Shown: one piece after another, positions 10,777 to 24,499 of the stretch | Layout of the letters: every line of letters starts with the position of its first letter | Position numbering within the stretch: the stretch's first letter is position 1 | NCBI GenBank assembly: GCA_964019135.1 | Contig: OZ025260.1 | Coordinates: 20,082,254-20,146,253, forward strand | DNA: 64,000 nt | Reading direction: 5' to 3' | Origin: Arenicola marina | Lineage: Eukaryota; Annelida; Polychaeta; Arenicolidae | Program-made: the position numbers and the translations under genes | Notes under the pieces: generated by a model | Database searches by the model: none | What the model was told of the DNA's origin: nothing | The model's input: the letters and a program-made list of their open reading frames with translations, nothing else

Positions 10777-13700
10777 ACGGTCCTGGAGCTCTCAGTCGTG
10801 TGCATTCAGTCGGTCCTGGAGCTCTCAGTCGTGAGCATTCAGTCGGTCCTGGAGCTCTCAGTCGTGAGCATTCAGTCGGTCCTGGAGCTCTCAGTCGTGA
10901 GCATTCAGTCGGTCCTGGAGCTCTCAGTCGTGAGCATTCAGTCGGTCCTGGAGCTCTCAGTCGTGAGCATTCAGTCGGTCCTGGAGCTCTCAGTCGTGAG
11001 CATTCAGTCGGTCCTGGAGCTCTCAGTCGTGAGCATTCAGTCAGTCCTGGAGCTCTCAGTAGTGTGCATTCAGTCGGTCCTGGAGCTCCCAGCCGTGTGC
11101 ATTCAGTGGGCCCTGAAGGTCTCAGTCGTGTAAATTCAGTCGGTCCTGAAGCACTCAGTCGTGTACATTCAGTCAGTCCTGGAGTTCTCAGTCGTGAGCA
11201 TTCAGTCGGTCCTGGAGCTCTCAGTCGTGAGCATTCAGTCGGTCCTGGAGCTCTCAGTCGTGAGCATTCAGTCGGCCCTGAAGCTCTCAGTAGTGTACAT
11301 TCAGTCAGTCCTGGAGTTCTCAGTCGTGAGCATTCAGTCAGTCCTGGAGCTCTCAGTCGTGAGCATTCAGTCAGTCCTGGAGCTCTCAGTCGTGAGCATT
11401 CAGTCGGTCCTGGAGCTCTCAGTCGTGAGCATTCAGTCGGTCCTGGAGCTCTCAGTCGTGAGCATTCAGTCGGTCCTGGAGCTCTCAGTCGTGAGCATTC
11501 AGTCAGTCCTGGAGCTCTCAGGCGTGAGCATTCAGTCAGTCCTGGAGCTCTCAGTAGTGTGCATTCAGTCGGTCCTGGAGCTCTCAGCCGTGTGCATTCA
11601 GTCGGTCCTGGAGGTCTCAGTCGTGTGCATTCAGTCGGTCCTGGAGCTCCCAGCCGTGTGCATTCAGTCAGTCCTGGAGCTCTCAGTCGTGTACATTCAG
11701 TCGGTCCTGGAGCTCTCAGTCGTGAGCATTCAGTCGGTTTTTGAGCTCTCAGTCGTGTACATTCAGTCGGTCCTGGAGCTCTCAGTAGTGTACATTCAGT
11801 CAGTCCTGGAGCTTTCAGTCGTGTACATTCAGTCAGTCCTGGAGCTCTCACTAGTGTACATTCAGTCGGCCCTGAAGCTCTCAGTAGTGTACATTCAGTC
11901 GGTCCTGGAGCTCTCAGTAGTGTACATTTAGTCAGTCCTGGAGCTCTCAGTCGTGAGCAGTCAGTCGGTCTTTGAGCTCTCAGTCGTGTACATTCAGTCG
12001 GTCCTGGAGCTCTCACTAGTGTACATTCAGTCGGCCCTGAAGCTCTCAGTCGTGTACATTCAGTCAGTCCTGGAGCTCTCAGTCGTGAGCATTCAGTCAG
12101 TCCTGGAGCTCTCACTAGTGTACATTCAGTCGGCCCTGAAGCTCTCAGTCGTGTACATTCAGTCGGTCCTGGAGCTCTCAGTAGTGCACATTCAGTCAGT
12201 CCTGGAGCTCCCAGTCGTGAGCATTCAGTCGGTCTTTGAGCTCTAAGTCGTGTACATTCAGTCGGTCCTGGAGCTCTCAGTCGTGAGCATTCAGTCGGTC
12301 TTTGAGCTCTCAGTAGTGTACATTCAGTCGGTCCTGGAGCTCTCAGTAGTGCGCATTCAGTCGACCCTGAAGCTCTCAGTAGTGTACATTCAGTCAGTCC
12401 CGGAACTCTCAGTCGTGTACATTCAGTCGACCCTGAAGCTCTCAGTAGTGTACATTCAGTCAGTCCTGGAGCTCTCAGTAGTGTACATTCAGTCAGTCTT
12501 GGAGCTCTCAGTCGTGTACATTCAGTCGGTCCTGGCGCTCTTTGCCGTGTGCATTCAGTCGGTCCTGGAGCTCTCACTAGTGTACATTCAGTCAGTCCTG
12601 GAGCTTTCAGTCGTGTACATTCAGTCAGTCCTGGAGCTCTCACTAGTGTACATTCAGTCGGCCCTGAAGCTCTCAGTCGTGTACATTCAGTCGGTCCTGG
12701 AGCTCTCAGTAGTGCACATTCAGTCAGTCCTGAAGCTCTCAGTCGTGAGCATTCAGTCGGTCTTTGAGCTCTCAGTCGTGTACATTCAGTCGGTCCTGGA
12801 GCTCTCAGTAGTGTACATTCAGTCAGTCCTGGAGCTCTCAGTCGTGAGCATTCAGTCGGTCTTTGAGCTCTCAGTCGTGTACATTCAGTCGGTCCTGGAG
12901 CTCTCAGTCGTGCGCATTCAGTCGACCCTGAAGCTATCAGTCGTGTACATTCAGTCAGTCCTGAAGCTCTCGGTAGTGTACATTCAGTCAGTCCCGGAGC
13001 TCTCAGTCGTGTGCATTCAATCGACCCTGAAGCTCTCAGTAGTGTACATTCAGTCAGTCCTGGAGCTCTCAGTAGTGTACATTCAGTCAGTCTTGGAGCT
13101 CTCAGTCGTGTACATTCAGTCGGTCCTGGCGCTCTTTGCCGTGTGCATTCAGTCGGTCCTGGAGCTCTCAGTAGTGTACATTCAGTCAGTCCTGGAGCTC
13201 TCAGTCGTGTACATTCAGTCGGCCCTGAAGCTTTCAGTAGTGTACATTCGGTCAGTCCTGGGGCTATCAATCGTGTACATTCAGTAGGTCCTGGAGCTCT
13301 TAGTCGTTTGCATTCAGTCAGTCCTGGAGCTCTCAGTAATGTGCATTCAGTCGGTCTTTGAGCTCTCAGTCGTGTACATTCAGTCGGTCCTGGAGCTCTC
13401 AGTAGTGTACATTCAGTCAGTCCTGGAGCTCTCAGTCGTGAGCATTCAGTCGGTCCTGGAGCTCTCAGTAGTGTACATTCAGTCAGTCCTGGAGCACTCA
13501 GTCGTGAGCATTCAGTCGGTCTTTGAGCTCTCAGTCGTGTACATTCAGTCGGTCCTGGAGGTCTCAGTCATGTACATTCAGTCGGTCCTGGAGCTCTTAG
13601 CCGTGTGCATTCAGTCGGTCCTGGAGCTCTCAGTAGTGTACATTCAGTCAGTCCTGGAGCTCTCAGTCGTGTACATTCAGTCGACCCTGAAGCTCTCAGT

Positions 13701-14185
13701 AGTGTACATTCAGTCAGTCCTGGAGCTCTTAGTAGTGTATATTCAGTCAGTCCTGGAGCTCTCAGTAGTGAGCATTCAGTCGGTCTTTGAGCTCTCAGTC
13801 GTGTACATTCAGTCGGTCCTGGAGCTCTCAGTCATGTACATTCAGTCGGTCCTGGAGCTTTTAGCCGTGTGCATTCAGTCGGTCCTGGAGCTCTCAGTAG
13901 TGTACATTCAGTCGGTCTTTGAGCTCTCAGTAGTGAGCATTCAGTCGGTCTTTGAGCTCTCAGTCGTGTACATTCAGTCGGTCCTGGAGCTCTCAGTCGT
14001 GTACATTCAGTCGGTCCTGGAGCTCTTAGTCGTGTACATTCAGTCGGTCCTGGAGCTCTCAGTCGTGTACATTCAGTCGGTCTTGGAGCTCTCAGTCGTG
14101 TGCATTCAGTCGGTCTTTGAGCTCTCAGTCGTGTGCATTCAGTCGGTCCTGGAGCTCTCAGTAGTGTATATTCAGTCAGTCTCAG
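10777..14185. repeat. 33-bp minisatellite, about 100 copies
   Basis: The unit is GGTCCTGGAGCTCTCAGTCG followed by TGAGCATTCAGTC. Because 33 is a multiple of three and the unit is free of stops in several frames, long frames stay open on both strands: 831 codons on the minus strand, and 300-345 codons in each of several plus-strand frames. I read none of these as a protein. A higher-order repeat is visible: the rare unit with GCGCTCTTTGCCGTG occurs near 12534 and again near 13128, 594 bp (18 units) apart, with matching variant order around it. Confidence 0.95.
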
Positions 14186-14410
14186 CCGTGTCTCCCAAGC
14201 CACATATACTTGAGATGAATTCCGAAAAAATCATAGCGCAAACACCAACTGGACGCGAGGGAATGGTCCCCCAAAGCTAATCATAACGCCCACAACTGTA
14301 ACCGGCACATTAACCGGTGAACGAAAGTCCGCATATGACTCGGTAATCAAGACTTATGACTCGGCTCTCCAGACACCCGACAATCCAGCGAGAGTACTCG
14401 TCAGCCCAGA

Positions 14411-17400
14411 CACAGGGGTGCCCGACAGGGGTATCACATAGGGTTGTCATACAGGGGTGTCATACAATGGTGTCATACAGGGGTGTCTGGCAGGGGTGTC
14501 ATAAAGTGATGTCTGACAAGGGTGTCTGACAGGGGTGTCACACAGGGGTGTCTGACAGGGGTGTCTGACAGGGGTGTCATATAGGGGTGTCTGACAGGGG
14601 TGTCATACAGGGGTGACATACAATGGTGTCATACAGGGGTGTCTGGCAGAGGTATCATAAAGGGATGTCTGACAAGGGTGTCTGACAGGGGTGTTACACA
14701 GGGGTGTCTGACAGGGGTGTCTGACAGGGGTGTCTGACAGGGGTGTCATACAGGGGTGTCATACATGGGTGTCATACAGGGGTGTCATACAGGGGTGTCA
14801 TACAGGGGTGTCATACAGGGGTGTCTGACAGGGGTGTCATACAGGGGTGTCCTACAGGGGTATCATACAGGGGTGTCATACAGGGGTATCAGACAGGGGT
14901 GTCATACAGGGGTGTCCTACAGGGGTGTCACACAGGGGTGGCACACAGGGGTGTCTGACAGGGGTGTCAGACAGGGGTGTCATACAGGGGTGTCCTACAG
15001 GGGTGTCACACAGGGGTGGCACACAGGGGTGTCTGACAGGGGTGTCCGACAGGGGTGTCACACAGGGGTGTCACACAGGGGTATCTGACCGGGGTGTAAT
15101 ACAGGGGTGTCCGACAGGGGTGTCTGACAGGGGTGTCATACAGGGGTGTCTGACAGGGGTGTCATACAGGGGTGTCATACAGGGGTATCAGACAGGGGTG
15201 TCATACAGGGGTGTCATACAGGGGTATCAGACAGGGGTGTCATACAGGGGTGTCCTACAGGGGTGTCACACAGGGGTGGCACACAGGGGTGTCTGACAGG
15301 GGTGTCACACAGGGGTGGCACACAGGGGTGTCTGACAGGGGTATCAGACAGGGGTGTCATACAGGGGTGTCCTACAGGGGTGTCACACAGGGGTGGCACA
15401 CAGGGGTGTCTGACAGGGGTGTCAGACAGGGGTGTCATACAGGGGTGTCCTACAGGGGTGTCACACAGGGGTGGCACACAGGGGTGTCTGACAGGGGTGT
15501 CCGACAGGGGTGTCACACAGGGGTGTCACACAGGGGTATCTGACCGGGGTGTAATACAGGGGTGTCCGACAGGGGTGTCTGACAGGGGTGTCATACAGGG
15601 GTGTCTGACAGGGGTGTCATACAGGGGTGTCATACAGGGGTGTCTGACAGGGGTGTCATACAGGGGTGTCATACAGGGGTGTCATACAGGGGTGTCATAC
15701 AGGGGTATCAGACAGGGGTGTCATACAGGGGTGTCATACAGGGGTGTCTGACAGGGGTGTCATACAGGGGTGTCATACAGGGGTGTCATACAGGGGTGTC
15801 ATACAGGGGTGTCAGACAGGGGTGTCTGACAGGGGTGTCACACAGGGGTATCAGACAGGGGTGTCATACAGGGGTGTCCTACAGGGGTGTCACACAGGGG
15901 TGGCACACAGGGGTGTCTGACAGGGGTGTCAGACAGGGGTGTCATACAGGGGTGTCCTACAGGGGTGTCACACAGGGGTGGCACACAGGGGTGTCTGACA
16001 GGGGTGTCCGACAGGGGTGTCACACAGGGGTGTCACACAGGGGTATCTGACCGGGGTGTAATACAGGGGTGTCCGACAGGGGTGTCACACAGGGGTGTCA
16101 CACAGGGGTGTCACACAGGGGTGTCACACAGGGGTGTCTGACAGGGGTGTCACACAGGGGTGTCATACAGGGGTGTCCGACAGGGGTGTCTGACAGGGGT
16201 GTCATACAGAGATGTCATACAGGGGTGTCATACAGGGGTGTCACACAGGGGTGTCTGACAGGGGTGTCATACAGGGGTGTCATACAGGGGTGTCACACAG
16301 GGGTATCTGACCGGGGTGTAATACAGGGGTGTCCGACAGGGGTGTCACACAGGGGTGTCACACAGGGGTGTCTGACAGGGGTGTCACACAGGGGTGTCAT
16401 ACAGGGGTGTCCGACAGGGGTGTCTGACAGGGGTGTCATACAGAGATGTCATACAGGGGTGTCATACAGGGGTATCATACAGGGGTGTCTGGCAGATGTG
16501 TCATACAGGGGTGTCTGACAGGGGTGTCATACAGTGGTTTCAGACAGGGGTGTCATACAGGGGTGTCTGACAGGGGTGACTGACAGGGGTGACATAAAAG
16601 GGTGTCTGCCAGGGGTGTCTGACAGGGGTGTCATACAGTGGTGTCATACAGGGGTATCTGACAGGGGTGTCATACAGGGTGTCTGACAGGGGTGTCTGAC
16701 AGGGGTGTCTGACAGGGGTGTCATAAAGGGGTGTCATACAGGGGTATCTGACAGGGATGTCGGACAGGGGTGTCATACAGAGATGTCATACAGGGATGTC
16801 ATACAAGGGTGTTTGACAGAGGTGTCATACAAGGGTGTCCGACAGGGGTGTCTGACAGGGGTGTCATACAGGGGTGTCATACAGGGGTATCTGACAGGGG
16901 TGTCGGACTGGGGTGTCATACAGAGATGTCATACAGAGATGTCATACAGGGATGTCATACAGGGGTGTCTGGCAGATGTGTCATACAGGGGTGTCATACA
17001 GGGGTATCATACAGGGGTGTCTGGCAGATGTGTCATACAGGGGTGTCTGACACGGGTGTAATACAGGGGTGTCCGACAGGGGTGTCACACAGGGGTGTCA
17101 CACAGGGGTGTCTGACAGGGGTGTCATACAGGGGTGTCATACAGGGGTATCTGACAGGGGTGTCGGACATTTGTGTCATACAGAGATGTCATACAGGGAT
17201 GTCATACAGGGATGTCATACAGGGATGTCATACAGTGGTTTCAGACAGGGGTGTCTGCCAGGGGTGTCTGACAGGGGTGACTGACAGGGGTGACATAAAA
17301 GGGTGTCTGCCAGGGGTGTCTGACAGGGGTGTCATACAGTGGTGTCATACAGGGGTATCTGACAGGGGTGTCATACAGGGGTGTCATACAGGGGTATCTG

Positions 17401-19122
17401 ACAGGGGTGTCTGACAGGGGTGTCATACAGGGTGTCTGACAGGGGTGTCTGACAGGGGTGTCTGACAGGGGTGTCATACAGGGGTGTCATACAGGGGTAT
17501 CTGACAGGGGTGTCGGACAGTTATGTCATACAGAGATGTCATACAGGGATGTCATACAGGGATGTCATACAGGGATGTCATACAAGGGTGTTTGACAGAG
17601 GTGTCATACAAGGGTGTCCGACAGGGGTGTCTGACAGGGGTGTCATACAGGGGTGTCATACAGGGGTATCTGACAGGGGTGTCGGACTGGGGTGTCATAC
17701 AGAGATGTCATACAGAGATGTCATACAGGGATGTCATATAGGGGTGTCACACAGGGGTGTCTGACAGAGGTGTCATACAAGGGTGTCCGACAGGGGTGTC
17801 ATACAGGGGTGTCATACAGGGGTATCTGACAGGGGTGTCGGACTGGGGTGTCATACAGAGATGTCATACAGAGATGTCATACAGGGATGTCATATAGGGG
17901 TGTCACACAGGGGTGTCTGACAGAGGTGTCATACAAGGGTGTCATACAGAGGTGTCTGACAGGGGTGTCATACAGGGGTGTCTGGCGGATGTGTCATACA
18001 AGGGTGTCATACAGGGGTGTCTGACAGGGGTGTCGGGCAGGGGTGTCTGGTATGGGTGTCTGACAGGGGTGTCATACAGGGGTGTCTGACAGGGGTGTCG
18101 GGCAGGGGTGTCATGCAGGGGTGTCTGACAGGGGTGTCGGGCAGGGGTGTCATGCAGGGGTGTCTGACAGGGGTGTCTGGTATGGGTGTCTGACAGGGGT
18201 GTCATACAGGGGTGTCTGGCGGATGTGTCATACAGGGGTGTCTGACAGGGGTGTCGGGCAGGGGTGTCATGCAGGGGTGTCTGACAGGGGTGTCTGGTAT
18301 GGGTGTCTGACAGGGGTGTCTGACAGGGGTGTCATACAGGGGTGTCTGGTAGGGGTGTCATACAGGGGTGTCATACAGGGGTATCATACAGGGGTGTCTG
18401 ACAGGGGTGTCATACAGGGGTGTCTGGTAGGGGTGTCATACAGGGGTGTCATACAGGGGTGTTATACAGTGGTGTCTGACAGGGGTGACATAAAAAGGGT
18501 ATCTGGCAGGGGTGTCATGCAGGGGTGTCTGACAGGGGTGTCTGGTATGGGTGTCTGACAGGGGTGTCTGACAGGGGTGTCAGACAGTGGTGTCACACAG
18601 GGTGTCTGACAGGGGTGTCTGACAGGGGTGACATAAAAAGGGTATCTGGCAGGGGTGTCATGCAGGGGTGTCTGACAGGGGTGTCTGGTATGGGTGTCTG
18701 ACAGGGGTGTCTGACAGGGGTATCTGACAGGGGTGTCATACAGGAGTGTCTGACAGGGGTGTCTGACAGGGGTGTCTGACAGGGGTGTCATACAGGGGTG
18801 TCAGATAGGGGTGTCTGACAGGGGTGTCTGACAGGGGTGTCTGACAGGGGTGACATACAGGGGTGTCATACAGGGGTGTCATACAGGGGTGACATAAAAG
18901 GGTGTCTGACAGGGGTGTCGGGCAGGGGTGTCTGGCAGGGGTATCTGGCAGGGGTGTGTGATAAGGGTGTGACAGGGGTGTCTGACAGGAGTGTCTGGTA
19001 GGGGTGTCATGAAGTAGTGTCATACAGGGGTGTCTGACAGGGGTGTCTGACAGGGGTGACATAAAAGGGTGTCTGACAGGGGTGTCTGACAGGGGTGTCA
19101 TGCAGGGGTGTCTGACCGAGGT
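14411..19122. repeat. 13-bp minisatellite, about 360 copies
   Basis: The unit AGGGGTGTCATAC alternates with AGGGGTGTCTGAC and variants (GTATC, GTGGC, GATGTC). Higher-order structure is clear: the segment around 14876-15061 recurs identically when translated at 15838-16023, 962 bp away, and partly at 15214-15516. The right third (17.9-19.1 kb) has a different mixture with GGGCAG and GGTATG units. Overlapping open frames on both strands are by-products of the repeat. Confidence 0.95.
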
Positions 19123-19137
19123 GTCAAAAATAACGTT

Positions 19138-19330
19138 TAACGTGGATCACCAAGTAAGCGTTGGTAAGTGGTGTGCGACGTGTAACGTGGATCACCAAGT
19201 AAGTGTTGGTAAGTGGTGTGCGACGTGTAACGTGGATCACCAAGTAAGTGTTGGTAAGTGGTGTGCGACGTGTAACGTGGATCACCAAGTAAGCGTTGGT
19301 AAGTGGTGTGCGACGTGTAACGTGGATCAG
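19138..19330. repeat. 45-bp repeat, four copies, each with consensus 5' splice-site words
   Basis: Four near-identical units contain GTGGATCACCAAGTAAG, then TGTTGGTAAGTGGTGTGCGA. Each carries GGTAAGTG, a near-perfect U1 5' splice-site match on the plus strand, plus a second AAGTAAGTG word. They differ mainly at one C/T site. No adjoining exon was identified. Confidence 0.88.
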
Positions 19331-20667
19331 TGGGCGCATTTCTTTGGTAACCCGGGTGTATCCCTGCGGTGGACCGAATACGCACATTACGCATCGGTTC
19401 GCCACCCGACACTTCTTTCACCCGGGCATGGGTGCGCGCGCATCCATTCGGTATGCCGATGTGCCCCGTTCAAAACAGCACGGGACATTCGGGAGAAGAT
19501 GGCGGCTGATTGAAAGGTGATGAGAGAAGGTTGGTTCCCGTGCCTTAATGTGCACCGGATGTGAACGGTGTGTGCATTTCATTGGCATAGGCATATCCCT
19601 ATCGGCAAACTCGGAAGTTCCCTGTCACGTGTTGCGGGCCCGGGGCGGGATACCGAACCTGGCCCAAAGAAATGCGCTCAGTGTGTGTGCCATGGAGTCC
19701 CTGCCGCTCTCTCTGCGGACACGGCACGTCCACCAGTGGATACATCAAGGCACTCTCTGCCTTCGACTCACTCCGCTAGGGCTCCGTCATATCTGTGTTG
19801 TCGCCTACGTCCTCAATGCATTTTCACACTCGCTCGCCAGGGCGGCGCTGCGCAAATTGATAGGAAAAAATGCGCCGCGCATTTCTACAAATAAGTGCCG
19901 GGGACCCAGCCTAAGCCTAATAACACACGGTATCAGGTGATGAAAACAAAGGAAAGAAAGAGTCACAATGAGAACTTTTTCATAAGGGTCAAGATGTTTT
20001 TGGTGTATTAAATACACAGAACTCCTGAAAATTACGATGGTGCAAAAAATTACAGGTGATTTGACCGTTTTTCAAGAATCGACAGCAGCCGTAAAAGCGG
20101 AGCTTGCGTAGCGCCACCGTGCGGAGATTTTGACATCTATGGACTTACACATCATCCCCAGTCAATAACGCCATGTATATATATATGTATTGACGCGTAC
20201 CCCTCACTTCAAACAGCCACGTAAACGAGACAGATTCCGACGGGTGTGACGCTAAGAGCTCGGATCGAGCTTGGGGTTGGTTGGTACGTGCGCCATCCGG
20301 TGTGGCGATCAGAAATCGATTTTTTATCGATTGTGCAGATGCCAAGTTTATTGAATGTGGAGATTGTTGCTGACTTCAATATATAATGCCATCACATGCG
20401 TGTTTCTCGCGCGCTCCGCCATAGGCCCGGGAACGGAGTCTGAACTATAGGTACACAATGCCCCATAAGATATCCCTAAAAATATTGACCAATGGCATGC
20501 AATCCAAACAAACCTGTTGATGTTCCGTGTCAACTCAGGCTGTGACAGGCCACGTGGGTCCTGGGAGGCCCCTACCCCCATCCCCCTGACCCCATCCCTG
20601 GTTGTCTGTGAAATAGTTGCAGACCACATTGTGGTCGCCACATGATCGTCACCAGTCCACGCTTCCG
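19331..20667. other. Single-copy region, possibly containing a 5' exon ending at 20667
   Basis: Unique sequence without a recognisable protein domain. Open frames of up to 130 codons occur at 19548-19940 but match nothing I know. A consensus donor (CTTCCG then GTAAGTACG) at 20668 on the plus strand is a candidate 5' splice site for a noncoding or unrecognised exon that would be joined to 24500. This is inference from the splice motif only. Confidence 0.35.
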
Positions 20668-20714
20668 GTAAGTACGCTCTGCTTATTGCAGCATGCTAAA
20701 AATTGTGCGTATCA

Positions 20715-23700
20715 ATAGCATGGTTTAACTGTCTTTGTCTAGTCATCACTAGCATGGTTTAACTGTCTTTGTCTAGTCATCACTAGCATGGTTTAACCGT
20801 GTTTGTCTAGTCATCACTAGCATGGTTTAACCGTCTTTGTCTAGTCATCACTAGCATGGTTTAACCGTGTTTGTCTAGTCATCACTACCATGGTTTAACC
20901 GTCTTTGTCTAGTCATCACTAGCATGGTTTAACCGTGTTTGTCTAGTCATCACTACCATGGTTTAACCCTATGTATCTAGTCATCACTAGCATGGATTAG
21001 GCGAATTTTTGCTGTCATCACTAGCATGGCTAAACCGTATGTATCTAGTCATCACTAGCATGGCTAAACCGTATTTATCTAGTCATCACTGGCATAGTTT
21101 AACCGTATGTATCTAGTCATATCTAGCATGGTTTAACCGTATTCATGTTGTCATCGCTAGCATGGTCTAACCGAATTTGTGTTGTCATCGCTAGCATGGT
21201 TTAACCGTATGTATCTAGTCATCACTAGCACGGTTTAACCGTATTTATGTTACCATCACTAACATGGTTTAACTGTATTTATATAGTCCTCGCTAGCATG
21301 GTTAAATAGTCTTTATCTAGTCATCACTATCATGGTTTAATCGTCTTTGTCTAGTCATCACTAGCATGGTTTAATCGTTTGTATCTAGTCATAACTAGCA
21401 TGGTTTAACCCTATGTATCTAGTCATCACTAGCATGGATTAGGCGAATTTATGCTGTCATCACTAGCATGGCTAAACCGTATGTATCTAGTCATCACTAG
21501 CATGGCTAAACCGTATGTATCTAGTCATCACTAGCATGCTTTAAGGGCATTAATGTTGTCATCACTAGCCTGGTTTAACCGTATTATATAGGCCTCACCA
21601 GCATGGTTTAATCGTATCTATCTAGTCATCACTAGCATGGATTAAGCGAATTTATGTTGTCATCACTAGCATGGTTAAACCGTATTTATCTAGTCATCAC
21701 TAGCATGGTTTAACCGTATTTATCTAGTCATCACTAGCATGGTTAAACCGTATGTATCTCGTAATATCTAGCATGGTTTAACCGTATTTATGTGGTCATC
21801 ACTAGCATGGTTTAACCGAATTTGTGTTGTCATCACTAGCATGGTTTAACCGTATGTATCTAATCATCACTAGCACTGTTTAACCGTATTTATGTTACCA
21901 TCACTAGCATGGTTTAACCGAATTTGTGTTGTTATCACTAGCATGGTTTAACCTTATGTATCTAGTCATCACTAGCACGGTTAAATCGTATGTATCTAGT
22001 CATCACTAGCATGGTTTAACCGTCTTTGTCTTAGCATGGTTTAACCGTAGCTATATAGTCCTCACCCGCATGATTTACCATCACTAACATGGTTTAACTG
22101 TATTTATATAGTCCTCGCTAGCATGGTTAAATAGTCTTTATCTAGTCATCACTATCATGGTTTAATCGTCTTTATCTAGTCGTCACTACTATGGTTAAAT
22201 CGTCTTTATCTAGTCATCACTGGCATTGTTTAATCGTCTTTATCTAGTCATCACTAGTATGGTTTAACTGCATTTATCTAGTCATCACTAGCATGGTTAA
22301 ACCGTATTGATCTAGTCATCACTGCCATGGTTTAACGGTATTTATATAATAATCACTAGTATAGTTTAATCGTCTTTATCTAGTCATCACTAGCATGGTT
22401 TAATCGCCGTTATCTAGTCATCACTACTATGGTTTAACCGTATTTATTTAGTCATTACTAGCTTGGTTTAACCGCATTGATTAAGTCATCACTATCGTGG
22501 ATTTACATGTGTTCATCTAGTCATCACTAGCATGGTTTAACCGTATATATCTAGTCAACACCAGCACGGTTTAACCGTATTCATCTAGTCATCACTAGCA
22601 TGATTTAACTGTATGTATCTAGTCATCACTAGTGTGGATTTACCGAATTGATGTTGTCATCACTAACATTGTTTAACTGTATGTATCTAGTCATCACTAG
22701 CGTGGATTTAACGAATTGATGTTGTCATCACTAACATGGTTTAATCGTTCTTAGCTAATCATCACTAGCATGCTTCAAGTGCATTTATTTATTCATCACT
22801 AGCATGGTTTAACCGTATTTATCAAGTCATATCTAGCATTGTCTAATCGTCTTTATCTAATAGTCACCAGCATGGTTCAACCTTATTTATTTAGTCATCA
22901 CAAGCATGGTTTAGCCGAATTTATGTAGTCATCACTAGCATGGTTTTACCGTATCTATCAAGTCATATCTAGCATGGTTTAATCGTCTTTATCTATTCAT
23001 CGCTAGCATGGCTAAATTCTTTTTATCTAGTCATCACTAGCATTGTTAAATTGTCTTTATTTAATCATCACTAACATGGTTAAATCGTTTTTATCTAGTC
23101 ATCACTAGCATGGTTAAATCGTTTTTATTTAATCATCACTAGCATGGTTTAATCGTATTTATCTAGTCATCACTAGTATGATTTAACCGTATTTATCTAG
23201 TCAACACTAGCACAACTTTACATGTGTTGATCTATTCATCACTAGCATGGTTTAACCGTATATATCTAGTCAACACCAGCATGGTTTAACCCAATTTATG
23301 TTGTCATCACTAGCATGGTTTAACCGTATAAAATCTAGTAATCACTAGCGCGGTTTAACCGTATTTATCTAGTCATATCTAGCATTGTTGAATCGTTTTA
23401 ATCTAATCATCACTAGCATGGTTTAACCGTATGTATCTAGTCATCAGTAGCATGGTTTAACAGTATTTATCAAGTCAACACTAGAATGGTTTAATCGTCT
23501 TTATCTAATCATTACTAGCATGGTTTAACCATATCTATCTATCCATCACTAGCATGGTTTGATCGTCTTTGTCTAGTCATCACTAGCATGGTTTAGCCGA
23601 TCTTATGTAGTCATTACTAGCATGGTTTAACCGTATTCATCAAGTCATATCTACCATGGTTTAATCGTCTCCATCTAGTCATCACTAGCATGCCTTAATC

Positions 23701-24330
23701 GTCTTTATCTAGTCATCACTAGCATGGTTTAAATGTATTTATCTGGTCATCTCTAGCATGGTTCAATCGTATTTATCTAGTCATCAGTAGCATGGTTTTA
23801 CCGTATTTATACAGTCATCACTGGCATGGTTTAATCGTATTTATCTAGTCATCACTATCATGGTTTAAATGTATTTATCTGGTCATCTCTAGCATGGTTC
23901 AACCGTATTTATCTAGTCGTCACTACTATGGTTTAATCGTCTTTATCTAGTCGTCACTACTATGGTTAAATCGTCTTTATCTAGTCATCACTAGCATGGT
24001 TTAACCGTCTTTATCTAGTCATCACTAGCATGGTTTAATCGTCTTTATCTAGTCGTCACTACTATGGTTTAATCGTCTTTATCTAGTCGTCACTACTATG
24101 GTTAAATCGTCTTTATCTAGTCATCACTAGCATGGTTTAACCGTCTTTATCTAATCATCACTAGCATGGTTTAACCGTATTTATCTAGTCATCACTATCG
24201 TGGATTTACATGTGTTTATCTAGTCATTACCAGCATGGCTTTATATGTATTGACCTAGTCATCACTAGCCTGCTTAAATCGTGTTTTTGTACTAACTTTC
24301 ACGGCTTTACATGTATTTATCTCACTGATT
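20715..24330. repeat. 34-bp minisatellite, about 105 copies
   Basis: The unit is near TAGTCATCACTAGCATGGTT followed by TAACCGTATTTATC. Copies diverge by 10-25% (ATCG, GTCTTT, ACGT variants), more than in the 48-bp and second 34-bp arrays further right, so this array is probably older. It lies between the candidate donor at 20668 and the acceptor at 24499, and so probably fills an intron. Confidence 0.93.
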
Positions 24331-24499
24331 AAAAACATTGTATTAGTATCACTTTTCAAACATCATTATGTTCTTTCTTACCAACCATATAGATCATTGG
24401 GACGTTTGTTGTCATCTGTGGACACCCTCAAAACAAACTGATGGCTGCAAGCTATTATTATTATTATTATTATTATTTGTTTTCGTGTTTCTTTCTAGG

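Noticed and set aside
10775-13270. 831-codon open frame on the minus strand and similar long frames on the plus strand
   Set aside because: All lie within the 33-bp array; the unit is a multiple of three and stop-free in several frames on both strands, so openness is not evidence of coding. No start context, signal or domain supports a protein.
14411-19122. CRISPR-like appearance of short regular repeats
   Set aside because: Units are contiguous without unique spacers, the sequence is eukaryotic, and no cas genes occur.
19548-19940. 130-codon open frame in single-copy DNA
   Set aside because: No domain, no splice or polyadenylation support, and a second overlapping frame of similar length; kept only as part of an unassigned region.
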